64,000 nt of DNA. Origin: Agromyces allii. Lineage in GTDB: Bacteria > Actinomycetota > Actinomycetes > Actinomycetales > Microbacteriaceae. Shown here piece after piece: positions 1 to 8,531 of this stretch. The notes under the pieces were generated by a model that saw only the letters and a program-made list of their open reading frames with translations, did no database searches and was not told the origin of the DNA. A program made the position numbers and the translations under genes. Each line of letters starts with the position of its first letter. The first letter of the stretch is position 1. Where the stretch lies: contig NZ_WBIN01000005.1 in the NCBI RefSeq assembly GCF_009749385.1, positions 110,648 through 174,647 of the forward strand, read 5' to 3'.

Positions 1-39
1 CTCGGGCCAGTCGGGCGCCACGAAGTCGAAGTTGCCCAC
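1..39 (-). CDS. hsdR: N-terminus of a probable type I restriction subunit R (cut by window edge)
   Basis: Thirteen codons read leftwards off the window from a GTG at 37-39: V(M)GNFDFVAPDWPE. An AGAGGA ribosome-binding site lies nine bases upstream of the GTG, which decides this start. From family knowledge, many actinobacterial HsdR proteins of the DUF4145/DEAD-helicase type begin with a short NF-F/L---WP motif like this one. The gene lies downstream of and co-directional with hsdM and hsdS, which otherwise lack a restriction subunit. The identity is inferred from 13 residues plus context; the ATPase and nuclease domains would lie outside the window. Confidence 0.45.
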   Translation of the reverse strand, partial: MGNFDFVAPDWPE

Positions 40-358
40 GTCGGCAGGTCCTCTCTCGGGGCGCCGGGCGGAGACGAACGACAGTGTCGATCAGCGAGGT
101 CGGCGCAGTGCCTCCGAGCGTAGCGATTCGCACCGGTGAGCGGATGCCACGACGCGGCGATCACCCCCGTTCGCGGGGTGCGTGCTCGTCGCCCTAGGTC
201 GCCCGATCGTCACTGGGTATTCATCGCCGGGAGGCGTCATGCGCTGGACGTCGCCGGACGGTAAGGTGCTGCGCACGTTGCCCGAGCGGCCGGTGGGGCC
301 CCCACTCGAACCGAGCGGCAAACGCGGTATGCGAAGAATGGACTGGACGGGCAAATTC
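40..358. other. Intergenic region between the GIY-YIG gene and putative hsdR
   Basis: About 320 bases with no convincing gene. A GC-rich hairpin at 162-180 (CACCCC paired with GGGGTG around a CGTTCG centre) could end or attenuate the transcript coming from the GIY-YIG gene, but it has no T-run. The final 20 bases hold the ribosome-binding site of the putative hsdR. Confidence 0.4.
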
Positions 359-1150
359 TTATGGCTGCCCGCGCGTGAACAAGGGGTAGGCACTCGCGCG
401 GTGCCGTACCGACACGTCGATCAGCCTCCCGGAATGGGCCGCCGTCATCGGTTCGGTGACGGCCCAAGTGTGAATCTGCCATCCGATCGAGCTGATCAAT
501 TGCAGTGCCATCAATGCGACGCTGGAGTCCGCAAGATCGTGCTCGCGTGCCAGACCAGGTGCCACGACGGCATCGTCCAGCGGGATCCGAGTGGTGAAGA
601 ACGGGCGACCGGCGTCCCATGCTCGCTGCGCGTCCCGTTGGCATGACTCGAGGTGGAGACGGAGTAGCTTCTCTCGCTGTTCGGGAAGACGAGTGTTCTG
701 TGCCTTTCCACCCTTGCGGTTCGCGAATGGCAAGGTGCCGTGCTCCGCCGCGAAGTCGGCCAGCAGGCCAGATTCGACGGACTCGGGATCTACATCGGGC
801 GTCTCCCGCCATGAGACGCGCAGGTCGGCGCTGTCGGCCAACTGCCAGATCATGCGCCCGCCCCAATGGCCGACCAACTGGCCCGCACCATGGCGCCGGT
901 ACTCCGAGAGCCGCCTGCGCAGATTGGTCGCCTTGCCGATGTAGATGACGGATGCCGCGGGCACCCAGGCCCGCTCGAGTTCACCGACCGGCAGTGTCGG
1001 GTTCTTCCCCTTGAACCATCCTGCCGGATTCGTCTCGAGGAAGGCGGGCGGGGCATCACTCTCACGGACCACCACGTACACGCCCGGCCCGGTCGGGACC
1101 CTGACGCTCGGGAGGAGATCGAACCGAACTGACCCACTGAAGCCCTCCAT
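359..1150 (-). CDS. GIY-YIG nuclease-fold protein embedded in a type I RM locus
   Basis: A 263-aa protein with an N-terminal GIY-YIG domain. GVY is at residues 23-25, YIG at 70-72, the helix arginine at about R79, the candidate metal-binding glutamate at about E126 and the conserved Asn of LPFAN at 144. The family (UvrC, homing and restriction nucleases) uses these Tyr, Arg and Glu residues for metal-dependent phosphodiester cleavage. A long loop of about 40 residues separates the two signature strands. The C-terminal 100 residues match nothing I recognise. The ATG at 1150 overlaps the stop of the preceding gene as TGATG and has a GAGGA site six bases upstream, so it is preferred over the TTG one codon earlier. 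Nuclease activity is inferred from motif retention. Confidence 0.7.
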   Translation of the reverse strand: MEGFSGSVRFDLLPSVRVPTGPGVYVVVRESDAPPAFLETNPAGWFKGKNPTLPVGELERAWVPAASVIYIGKATNLRRRLSEYRRHGAGQLVGHWGGRMIWQLADSADLRVSWRETPDVDPESVESGLLADFAAEHGTLPFANRKGGKAQNTRLPEQREKLLRLHLESCQRDAQRAWDAGRPFFTTRIPLDDAVVAPGLAREHDLADSSVALMALQLISSIGWQIHTWAVTEPMTAAHSGRLIDVSVRHRASAYPLFTRGQP

Positions 1151-1893
1151 CAAAGTTCCTCGCTGAGCTCTGCGCGCGGCGCCTTGGACTCAGGACCTGT
1201 GTCTGCTTCGGCCGAGTCATCCCATGAGAGGCGGATGTCGCCGAACGCGAGGTTCGATGCCGTGATGACTCCTTGGCTGGCGAGCGCGTTGGCTGCGCCG
1301 CCGATGACGGCGCCGATGCCGAACGGCACCACCTTGCCAAGTACGATGATGCCCTGCTTCGTGCCGTACTTGGTGATGAAGTTGTGCCCGAGCACCTTGT
1401 TGGCCGCCTTGATCTGGCTCATCGGAATCTTCGAGACGAGCTGTCGCGCCCAGTGCTGTCCGGTGCGTTCGGCGACCTGCGTGACGCTCTTGGCTCCGAG
1501 GTCGCCGAGCAGGATCGCCATCACCAGAGTGCGACGGCGTTCGATGTCGTCGACCCGGATGCCCTGCACCTCGGCTCGCGCGAGAATGTAGAGCACGGTC
1601 GCGTTGAGGAATGCGATGGCTTCACCACCCGAGATCGCGAGTGCGACGCCGGTGCCGACAGCGGGCGCCGCCGCAGCAGCGCCGACGCCGACGCCACCCG
1701 CGATCGTGGCGGCACGCAGTTCGACGTTGAGCCGCTTGACGACCTGCTCGGGTGTCGCGTCCGGGCGGTTCACCCGAATGCGGGCGATGTGCCGATCGGT
1801 CATCGGCGCCTGGAACGTGAGCGCCTTATCGAGCAGCGCAAGCGTCAGACCTTGCTTCGCCGGGGCGTCGTCGATCACGGTCGCATCAGTCAT
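1150..1893 (-). CDS. EcsC-like membrane-associated protein
   Basis: A 247-aa protein. A charged N-terminus is followed by a small-residue, Gly/Ala-rich amphipathic segment (about 65-90), a helical middle, and a second Gly/Ala/Val-rich segment near 195-220 (GKVVPFGIGAVIGGAANA). This arrangement, ending in a G-x-PFGIGAVIGG stretch, resembles the EcsC family, whose members associate with membranes and whose biochemical role is unclear. GGAG lies eight bases before the ATG. The gene is 57 bp after the zinc-ribbon gene and translationally coupled to the GIY-YIG gene. A pore-forming or membrane-perturbing effector role in the RM locus is possible but is only an inference from the glycine-rich hydrophobic segments and the location. 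Confidence 0.5.
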   Translation of the reverse strand: MTDATVIDDAPAKQGLTLALLDKALTFQAPMTDRHIARIRVNRPDATPEQVVKRLNVELRAATIAGGVGVGAAAAAPAVGTGVALAISGGEAIAFLNATVLYILARAEVQGIRVDDIERRRTLVMAILLGDLGAKSVTQVAERTGQHWARQLVSKIPMSQIKAANKVLGHNFITKYGTKQGIIVLGKVVPFGIGAVIGGAANALASQGVITASNLAFGDIRLSWDDSAEADTGPESKAPRAELSEEL

Positions 1894-1950
1894 TCGGGAT
1901 TCTCCATTCGGGTGTTGAGTGCACGTTCATTCAGCTCGACGAGCGACGTG

Positions 1951-2928
1951 TCATTCGGTCTCGGGTGCCTTTTCCACGGGGCAACTGCCGATCTGGATGG
2001 GTCCGAGGCTGAAGTCGCAGTACTCGACGTACGAGATCTCGGACTTCCAGTCCTTGTTCGTGATCGAGGTCTGTTCTGGGGCAGGTCGGAGGTAGGCCCA
2101 GCCCCAAATTCCGTCGTCGCCGGCCCGGGTTGTGCAGCCGGAGCCGCAGTCCGCCAAGCGCGCCTTGACGTCATCGATGAACGTCGAGAGCGAGTCGCAC
2201 GTGCTGCGCGCTGAGACGGTCAGCTCGCCGAGGCACACCGAGTTGTACATCGCGATGTGCATGCTCACGCACGCACGGTAATCGTCACCGTCACCGCAGA
2301 TCTGGCCGGCCCCGCCGCCCCACGATGGTTCCCGCGTCAAACTCAGCGCCGCCCCGTACCCTTGCGACTCCGTCGCGGGCTTCGACTCCTGCAACACCAC
2401 GTCGTACGAGTAACCGTTGTTCAGTCCCACGACCACGAGCACCCCGAGGATGCTCGACACTGCGGAAACGGTGATGGCGACGGTGAGCACCGCCACATAC
2501 GCCGGAGCGAATCCACGCCCGTCGGTGCGTCGTCTCAGGGAGACGTCGATGCACAACACCACGAAGGACAGCAGCCCGAGCGCTCCGGGAATCCAGGAGT
2601 AGCCATCGATGAGCAGGATGTTCGACGCGACTAGGCCTACGGAGGTGAATCCGGCGACCACCCACCAGAAGATGCGCCATCCCCGGGTCAGCGGGCCATA
2701 CGAGCGCCTGCCGCATTCCGTGCACGTGAAGCGACGCATGCCGGCGAATCCGGGCTTCACGTCGCCCGTGAACGCCGCACCACAATGGCGGCAGGTCCTC
2801 TCCGACGTCGTCGGCGCTGACAGGTCGTCCGGGCTGTCCGTCTCGGCGGCGTCAGCCGTGGGGCGTGGGGCTTCGGTCATCGATGTCCGTTCGGGTTCAC
2901 GGAAGCAGAGATGTCGCGGGTACGACAT
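1951..2928 (-). CDS. Zinc-ribbon membrane protein of unknown function
   Basis: A 325-aa protein. Residues 46-49 and 71-74 carry CRHC and CTEC, a four-cysteine zinc ribbon. Three hydrophobic segments follow at about 86-108, 114-130 and 143-170. The C-terminal 150 residues are predicted extracytoplasmic and contain about eight cysteines (for example CGDGDDYRAC and CGSGC), suggesting disulfides. The architecture is a cytosolic Zn ribbon, three transmembrane helices and an external Cys-rich domain. The first ATG has GAGGG five bases upstream; an alternative ATG at 2880 (MTEAPRP) is possible. It follows the 73-aa gene by 36 bp and belongs to the RM transcription unit. It could sense or anchor, but no family function can be assigned. 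Confidence 0.6.
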   Translation of the reverse strand: MSYPRHLCFREPERTSMTEAPRPTADAAETDSPDDLSAPTTSERTCRHCGAAFTGDVKPGFAGMRRFTCTECGRRSYGPLTRGWRIFWWVVAGFTSVGLVASNILLIDGYSWIPGALGLLSFVVLCIDVSLRRRTDGRGFAPAYVAVLTVAITVSAVSSILGVLVVVGLNNGYSYDVVLQESKPATESQGYGAALSLTREPSWGGGAGQICGDGDDYRACVSMHIAMYNSVCLGELTVSARSTCDSLSTFIDDVKARLADCGSGCTTRAGDDGIWGWAYLRPAPEQTSITNKDWKSEISYVEYCDFSLGPIQIGSCPVEKAPETE

Positions 2929-2964
2929 GGCTGCCCTCGGGGTGGGTGGTTCGTCTGCGCGCGG

Positions 2965-3186
2965 CTAGAAACCGCGCGGATTCTGGCGCTGCTGGAGGTA
3001 TCCGCGACGAGCGCAGAGGCGCTGCCAGGCGAGCTCGTCGACTCGGCTCATGTTGCGGGCCCGCACCCGGCAGATGTGCTGCCAGCCGTCGCGACTCATG
3101 AGGTCTTCTGAACTCACGGAGTTCGCGTTGATCGCGCGCACGATTCCGGCATCCGACGAGCCGCTCGACTTGCCGAACCCGAACAT
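2965..3186 (-). CDS. 73-aa protein coupled to hsdS
   Basis: A short ORF whose ATG overlaps the hsdS stop codon as TGATG, with GGGGAG five bases upstream. Translational coupling therefore argues that it is real. The product starts with a Gly/Ser-rich MFGFGKSSGSSD segment and is then polar and basic, with two cysteines (ICRVRARN and LCARRGYL), one Trp pair and no membrane helix. I recognise no family. Small proteins beside type I RM genes can be antirestriction factors or complex partners, but nothing in the sequence decides that. Confidence 0.55.
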   Translation of the reverse strand: MFGFGKSSGSSDAGIVRAINANSVSSEDLMSRDGWQHICRVRARNMSRVDELAWQRLCARRGYLQQRQNPRGF

Positions 3187-4334
3187 CAGAGCTCCCCGCG
3201 GAACGCGCGGTGTTGGAGGGAGGCGAACAAGGCGTCGAGTTCTCGAAGGACGCGCTCCGCTGTACGTTTTGACGCTTCGATCCGTCTCACGCTCTCGACA
3301 AACCGATTCTGCTTGACACGGCTCGGCACGACAGCTGGGAATGCCTTGAGCTGCGTGGAATTGATTGACGCGATTCCGGTGGTTTGCTTGGCCATACGTA
3401 GGAAGTACGCCTTGCCGTACTCGCTGCCGACATGCCAGTTCAGGTACAGCGGGTCGACGTCACCAGATTTCAGCCGAACCCGGAAGATGTGGTTCTGGTG
3501 AATCGACTCCGGAAGTTCATCGTTCCAGAGCACTCCGCGCCCGAGCTTGTCCGGGTCGCCGCCCTCGGTGAGCAGCAAGTCCCCCGCTCGCAGCCGGTAT
3601 CGCTCGATCTCCGTCGCTGTCGCCTCGATACGCTTCACATTGGTGAGATCGATCCGCTTGTCCTGGACATTCACGACTGCCATAAACGGAACTTCACGCA
3701 TCGCGGCACCGTTGGTCTTTCGCCCCTTCGTGATGCCGGACGACACGTCAGCGATCTCGGAAAGAGGCAGTACACGGCCTTCGCGCTTCGCGAACAGCTC
3801 TCGATAGACAGCGTCCGCGGCCTCATCGTGGACCTTCACAGATCGAGCCTGTCGACCACGGAGGGCGTCGGCCTCGTCGAGGATGGCGGCGATGCGGCGT
3901 TGTTCGGGGAGGGGTGGGAGGGCGAACGACATCCGGCCCAGCGTCGCAAGTGAAATCGATTTGCGCCGCTCTGCCGTCCCGTTCCCCATCGTCGCGTACT
4001 GCGCAAGTGCAGTCGGGCTCTTGAGGAATCGGTACAGGTACTCGGGGTCGACCCGCTGCTCATCGATCGAGAAAACCGTGTACATGGGACTGATCAACGA
4101 GCGCTCGGTAGCCCGCCCGATGGAACCTTCATCGAGGTGGATAGTGGCGTACGCGAAGTCCCCCTGCTCGACAAGCTTGTACGTCGAGAGGTCCTTGCTA
4201 TGAACCTGTTTCGTGAAGTACTCGTCACTTCGGACGAAACCGCGGTGCTTCGTCACGGAGTAGACGGGAGCAAGCCGGTTGCCTGCACGGGAACCAGCGG
4301 ACTTGATCAGGTCGTCCAGCCGAACCGTCGTCAC
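3186..4334 (-). CDS. hsdS: Type I restriction-modification specificity subunit S
   Basis: A 382-aa DNA-recognition subunit that joins two HsdM subunits and, if present, HsdR. Two target-recognition halves are visible. The first (about 1-135) ends in LPPLPEQRRIAAILDEADAL, the conserved spacer helix typical of HsdS. The second (about 190-340) ends in a similar helix (RRIEASKRTAERVLRELDAL). The GTG start overlaps the hsdM stop by four bases (GTGA). Codon use includes many GTT, GCT, GGT and CGT codons and looks less GC-biased than neighbouring housekeeping genes, as expected for a horizontally moved specificity gene. The recognised site cannot be read from sequence. Confidence 0.93.
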   Translation of the reverse strand: MTTVRLDDLIKSAGSRAGNRLAPVYSVTKHRGFVRSDEYFTKQVHSKDLSTYKLVEQGDFAYATIHLDEGSIGRATERSLISPMYTVFSIDEQRVDPEYLYRFLKSPTALAQYATMGNGTAERRKSISLATLGRMSFALPPLPEQRRIAAILDEADALRGRQARSVKVHDEAADAVYRELFAKREGRVLPLSEIADVSSGITKGRKTNGAAMREVPFMAVVNVQDKRIDLTNVKRIEATATEIERYRLRAGDLLLTEGGDPDKLGRGVLWNDELPESIHQNHIFRVRLKSGDVDPLYLNWHVGSEYGKAYFLRMAKQTTGIASINSTQLKAFPAVVPSRVKQNRFVESVRRIEASKRTAERVLRELDALFASLQHRAFRGEL

Positions 4335-5851
4335 GCGACATCCGCCTTGCTTGCCAACATCCCCCGCAGCCGCGTGAGCCCCGCGGCGATCTCTACCTCG
4401 AGTGCATCCAGCTCGTCGAGGATCTCCTCCGGACTCCGATGCTCGACTTCCTCATGCTCGATCTCCTTGTACCGGTTGATCGAGAGGTCGTAGCCGTTGT
4501 CGACGATCTCCTGCTTGGGCACGAGGAAGCTCTGCGCGGTTCGCGGGCGGTCGGCCTCGGGCGAGACGTCCGGCCCCGAAAGCGACAGCCAGCGTGTAAG
4601 CACATCGGGCAGGTCGTTCGCCTCGATTGGCGTGCGCTTGTCGTCGAGCGTGAAGCCGTCGGCACGCACGTCGTAGAACCAGACGTGGTCGGTTCCGCCA
4701 GACGAGGTCTTCGTGAAGAACAGGATGGCGGTTGAGACGCCGGTGTACGGCTTGAATGTTCCGCTGGGCAGCTTCACGACGGCATCGAGCTTGTGGTCCT
4801 CGATGAGCAGCTTTCGCAGCGCCTTGTGCGCGTTCGACGAGCCGAAGAGCACGCCGTCGGGCACGATCACGGCCGCGCGTCCGCCATTCTTCAGCAGCTT
4901 GACCATGAGCGCGAGAAAGAGCAGCTCGGTCTTCTTCGTCTTGACGACCTGCAGCAGGTCCTTCGCGGTCGTCTCGTAATCGAGCGATCCGGCGAACGGC
5001 GGGTTCGCGAGCACGAGCGTGAAGTCCTCGGATGCCGGATGGCCCTCGGCAAGCGAATCCGCGCGTTCGATCACGGGGTCTTCGACGCCGTGCAACAGCA
5101 TGTTCATGCTGCCGATCCGCGCCATGGCGGCGTCGGAGTCGTAGCCGGTGAACGCCTGCGTGTTGAAGAAGTCGCGCTTCGCGGCATCCGCGAAGATCTC
5201 GTCTTCATGGTGCTCGCGCAGGTACTCCTCGGCCATGACGAGGAAGCCCGCGGTGCCGGAGGCGGGGTCGATGATGCGGTCGTAGGGGGTCGGCGCCGAC
5301 ATGTCGACCATGAGCTTGATGATGTGCCGGCTCGTGCGGAATTGGCCGTTGGTGCCCGAGGTTGCGAGCTTGCCGAGCATGTACTCGTAGATGTCACCCT
5401 TGGTGTCGCGATTCTCCATGGGGATGTCGGCGAGCAGGTCGACGACCTTCGCAAGCAGGTTCGCGTTCGGAATCGTGAACCGCGCGTCCTTCATGTTGCG
5501 CGCGTAGCTCGAACCCTCGACGCCCATGCGGCGCAGGAACGGAAACACGTGCTCGCCGACGATGTCGTACATCTCCTGCGGCGAGCGGTTCGAGAACACG
5601 CTCCACCGCAGGTCGTCGTAGGGACGCGGGGTTCGCCCGGTGTCATCGATGCCCTCGGGGAAGACGCGCCGCTCAATCGGCTTTCCGGTGCGGTTCGCCT
5701 TGCGCTCCTCGCGCGTCTGGATCTCGTCGAGCCGACGGATGAACAGCAGATACGTGATCTGCTCGATCACCTCGACGGGGTTCGCGATGCCGCCCGACCA
5801 GAACGCTTCCCAGACCTTGTCGACCTTCGGCCTGAGCTCACCAGTGACCAT
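4331..5851 (-). CDS. hsdM: Type I restriction-modification methyltransferase subunit M
   Basis: A 506-aa N6-adenine methyltransferase from the chosen start (MVTGELRPKVDKVWEAFW, the usual HsdM N-terminal helical domain). The SAM-binding motif DPASGTAGF lies near residue 190 and the catalytic NPPF motif (LANPPFAGS) near 280. Length agrees with the family (480-520 aa). The frame stays open upstream to 6043, but the added residues are Arg/Pro-rich and unlike HsdM, so the ATG at 5849-5851 is preferred; AAGGGG about 15-20 bases upstream is the only visible ribosome-binding site. It heads the minus-strand RM operon and is divergent from the gene at 6110. Confidence 0.92.
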   Translation of the reverse strand: MVTGELRPKVDKVWEAFWSGGIANPVEVIEQITYLLFIRRLDEIQTREERKANRTGKPIERRVFPEGIDDTGRTPRPYDDLRWSVFSNRSPQEMYDIVGEHVFPFLRRMGVEGSSYARNMKDARFTIPNANLLAKVVDLLADIPMENRDTKGDIYEYMLGKLATSGTNGQFRTSRHIIKLMVDMSAPTPYDRIIDPASGTAGFLVMAEEYLREHHEDEIFADAAKRDFFNTQAFTGYDSDAAMARIGSMNMLLHGVEDPVIERADSLAEGHPASEDFTLVLANPPFAGSLDYETTAKDLLQVVKTKKTELLFLALMVKLLKNGGRAAVIVPDGVLFGSSNAHKALRKLLIEDHKLDAVVKLPSGTFKPYTGVSTAILFFTKTSSGGTDHVWFYDVRADGFTLDDKRTPIEANDLPDVLTRWLSLSGPDVSPEADRPRTAQSFLVPKQEIVDNGYDLSINRYKEIEHEEVEHRSPEEILDELDALEVEIAAGLTRLRGMLASKADVA

Positions 5852-6109
5852 TGCGCGCGTCGCCGCCCCTTCGTGTTCGCGTGCCGTCGTGGCACGCAAC
5901 CTCGATCTTCGCAGAGGGTCGGATGTCGCGAGGCCTCCGGAAGGCGTTCTCCCCCACTTCGGGGGCGGTCGGCGCATTTCAGGGCTTGCCCGGACGTCGA
6001 ATGTCGGTGGCCGGGTGCATCCTGATCCACTTGCCGAGCGCACGGTCGGCGGTCATCACGGTCTCGAGATCCGGATGCCACACAGCGGGCGTGCGCCCAG
6101 GAGACGATG

Positions 6110-6772
6110 ATGTCCGACACGCAGAACCCCGAACCCGAGAGCAACACACCGTCCGGTGACGAGACGGCGCAGATGAGCAACGACAGGGCCTCCGAGAGCA
6201 CGGCGCCTTCAGCGAAGACGCCTCGCGGTATTGGTCGCATCCGTCGTTCGACGCTCATCCTCGCGGCCGTCATCGCGGTGCTCGTGATCGCGCTCGGCAT
6301 CACGATGACAAACCTCGTGAACACGAACGCCGCGCTGGCTGAGAGTGAGGCCCACGCTGCCGCCATTCAAACCCAGTCGGACGAGTTCGAGGGCGATCTC
6401 GAACTCATGACAACGTCACGGGACCAATATCGCGACGCCTCGACCAAGGTCTCCGAGCGCGAGATCGCAGTGTCGAAACTCGAAGACGAGGTGGAGGAGC
6501 GCGAGAAGGCGGTAAAGGCGACTGAGGAACACATCGCTGCAACCACGCTGAAGGACGGATACGCGTACACGGTTGGGCTCACCATGGAACCCGGCGTCTA
6601 CGAGGCCAACGCCACCGGATCGACGTGCTACTGGAAGATCACGACGAGCGGAACGAACTACTCCGACATCGTCGAGAACGACCTCGGCAAGGCGGGCGTA
6701 CTCAGGGTGACCGTCAGCCCCGGCCAGGACTTCCAGTCGCAGCGCTGCGGAGAGTGGCACAAAGTGGGCTGA
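6110..6772 (+). CDS. Membrane-anchored coiled-coil protein with C-terminal beta domain
   Basis: A 220-aa protein. An acidic, disordered cytosolic N-terminus (1-45) precedes one transmembrane helix (about 47-70, LILAAVIAVLVIALGITM). A strongly charged coiled coil follows (about 75-145, rich in Glu, Lys and Gln). The C-terminal domain (about 150-220) carries the GVYEANA...CYWKI...RCGEW pattern common in secreted actinobacterial proteins of unknown function, whose two cysteines (CYW and RCGEW) probably form a disulfide. The second of two adjacent ATGs is used because GGAG is six bases from it. Function unknown; probably cell-envelope. Confidence 0.75.
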   Translation: MSDTQNPEPESNTPSGDETAQMSNDRASESTAPSAKTPRGIGRIRRSTLILAAVIAVLVIALGITMTNLVNTNAALAESEAHAAAIQTQSDEFEGDLELMTTSRDQYRDASTKVSEREIAVSKLEDEVEEREKAVKATEEHIAATTLKDGYAYTVGLTMEPGVYEANATGSTCYWKITTSGTNYSDIVENDLGKAGVLRVTVSPGQDFQSQRCGEWHKVG

Positions 6773-6788
6773 GTGCCAGACTGGCCCC

Positions 6789-7196
6789 ATGGCGTTCACC
6801 ACCAAGCGCGTCTACGACCCGCCCGAGGCATCCGACGGATACCGAGTACTCGTCGACCGGCTGTGGCCGCGCGGTGTGAGCAAGGAGCGCGCCGAGCTCG
6901 ACGAGTGGGCGAAGGATGTCGCTCCGTCGCCCGAGCTGCGCAGCGAATGGCATCACTCGCCCGACCGTGAGGCGACGTTCGACGACTTCGCCGCCCGGTA
7001 CCGGCACGAGCTCGACGAGAACGCTGCGGCAGAGACGTTGCTCGCGCTCGGCCGCGAGCACGACCGTGTGACGCTCGTCTTCGGCGCGCGCGACGAGCAC
7101 GCCAACCACGCAATCGTGCTGCTCGACTGGCTGGCCGCGCACGGAGCATCCGTCGACCGCGACGCGCAGGGCGACGCCGAGACCAACGAGACCTAG
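6789..7196 (+). CDS. DUF488 family protein
   Basis: A 135-aa protein with the DUF488 signatures RVLVDRLWPRG (about 19-29), a middle WAKDVAPSPELR segment and a C-terminal TLVFGARDEHANHA motif. The family is widespread (YeaO-like), soluble and of unknown biochemical role. It starts 16 bp after the preceding gene. Its TAG stop overlaps the stop of the convergent CPBP gene, so the two genes share the bases CTAG at 7193-7196. Confidence 0.85.
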   Translation: MAFTTKRVYDPPEASDGYRVLVDRLWPRGVSKERAELDEWAKDVAPSPELRSEWHHSPDREATFDDFAARYRHELDENAAAETLLALGREHDRVTLVFGARDEHANHAIVLLDWLAAHGASVDRDAQGDAETNET

Positions 7197-8356
7197 GCGC
7201 GCGACTCCGCGAGCGTCAGGCCGGGCTCTGGCTGCTTCCAGAGCTGGCGCGTGACGACGAGCACGAGGATCGTCGCGCCGAGCAGGATCCAGCCCGGCCA
7301 GCCGAGCACGCTTCCCCAGATGCCGTCGTCGTCGGCGAGCGAGTCGGCGTCGGCGAAGATCAGGAACTGCGTCGTCGCCGTGTTGATCGCGCCGTGCGCG
7401 ATGACGGCGGGCCAGACCGAAGCCGAGCGCAGCCGCATCCAGCCGATGACGACGCCCGTGAGCACGCAGAACGCGACCATGCTCGCGAGCCCCAGCAGGT
7501 CGGTGCGCTGGTAGTTGTAGCCGAGCAGGATCAGCGGCGCGTGCCAGAGACCCCAGATCGCGCCGGAGGCCAGCAGCGCCCACACGGTGCCGAGCGGACG
7601 CATCGCGGGCAGCAGCCATCCGCGCCAGCCGATCTCCTCGCCGAATGCGGCGACGCTGTTGAGCGCCGTGAGGAACGGCAGCGAGATGAGCGTCATCACC
7701 ACGACGACGGATGCGTCGATGGGCACCGTCTGCCCGCCCGCAGTCTCGTTGAGTGCGTCGATCACGGCCTGCACGCCGCTGAGGCCGACGAGGTCGACGC
7801 GGATCAGCCCGAGCGCGTGTCCGAGCAGCATCGCAAGGAACGGCAGCGCCGTGAAGAACACGAAGGCGAGCGCGATGAAGAGCCAGGTGCGCCCGGCGGG
7901 ACGGATCGGCGAGAGGCCGAGCGAGCGCGGGATGCTCGCCGGACGCCGCACCCAGAGCACGACCACGAGGGTCGCGAGCGCCGGCGTGAACATCATCGCG
8001 GGCGCGAGCAGGCCGAACAGCGGGTGCGCGAGCCCCTCGCCCGAGGTCCAGAGCGGCAGCGCGACGAGCCAGGCCCCGACGAACGCGATCGCGACGAACA
8101 CGCCGACGGCGATCCACGGCACGCGCGTCGGCACGATCGGGGCGGCGGCGGCGTTCTTCGCGCGTTGCCGGTTCGCGGCCTCCTCGCGCCGCGAGGGAAA
8201 CGCGCTGGCCCCTGCGGTCGCCGCAGCGGAGTTCGCGTGGGCAACGGCACGCATCGGCGCGGCGGCGTTTTCGGGTGCGGGGGGCGCTTCGATCGGCACG
8301 GGCACCGGGGTGCCCGGAGCGGCTGCGGGAACGATCGGGGTGGACGGCTCGGTCAT
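7193..8356 (-). CDS. CPBP family intramembrane metalloprotease
   Basis: A 387-aa integral membrane protein with a long Ala/Pro-rich cytosolic N-terminus (about 1-75) and about eight hydrophobic helices. The CPBP (Abi/Rce1) motifs are complete: EEIGWRG (about 240), WGLWH and a third motif with IAHGAIN. The glutamates and histidines are the catalytic set of this glutamic/metal peptidase family. The product probably cleaves membrane-anchored substrates; its target is unknown. The start ATG is preceded by TGGCAT six bases upstream, a possible leaderless promoter. Confidence 0.85.
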   Translation of the reverse strand: MTEPSTPIVPAAAPGTPVPVPIEAPPAPENAAAPMRAVAHANSAAATAGASAFPSRREEAANRQRAKNAAAAPIVPTRVPWIAVGVFVAIAFVGAWLVALPLWTSGEGLAHPLFGLLAPAMMFTPALATLVVVLWVRRPASIPRSLGLSPIRPAGRTWLFIALAFVFFTALPFLAMLLGHALGLIRVDLVGLSGVQAVIDALNETAGGQTVPIDASVVVVMTLISLPFLTALNSVAAFGEEIGWRGWLLPAMRPLGTVWALLASGAIWGLWHAPLILLGYNYQRTDLLGLASMVAFCVLTGVVIGWMRLRSASVWPAVIAHGAINTATTQFLIFADADSLADDDGIWGSVLGWPGWILLGATILVLVVTRQLWKQPEPGLTLAESRA

Positions 8357-8531
8357 GCCTCCATGCCATCAGACGCGGACGCACGGGCGCGTCCCTCGTG
8401 CGACGGATTCAGCACGCGGCGGCGCCGGAGCATCCGTCCCTCGACGGAGGCGCCGCGCCCGCCCTGCCGCACGTCGGTTCGGAACGCTGCTCCGCCGGAA
8501 TACACCCCTGCGCCACGTCGTTTGCATACGT

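Noticed and set aside
5979..6083. A 34-codon minus-strand frame (GTG start, begins VWHPDLETVMTADRALGKW) just upstream of hsdM
   Set aside because: It reads like protein but is short, has no clear ribosome-binding site and no family match. It could be a gene remnant at the edge of the RM island, but I cannot support it as a gene.
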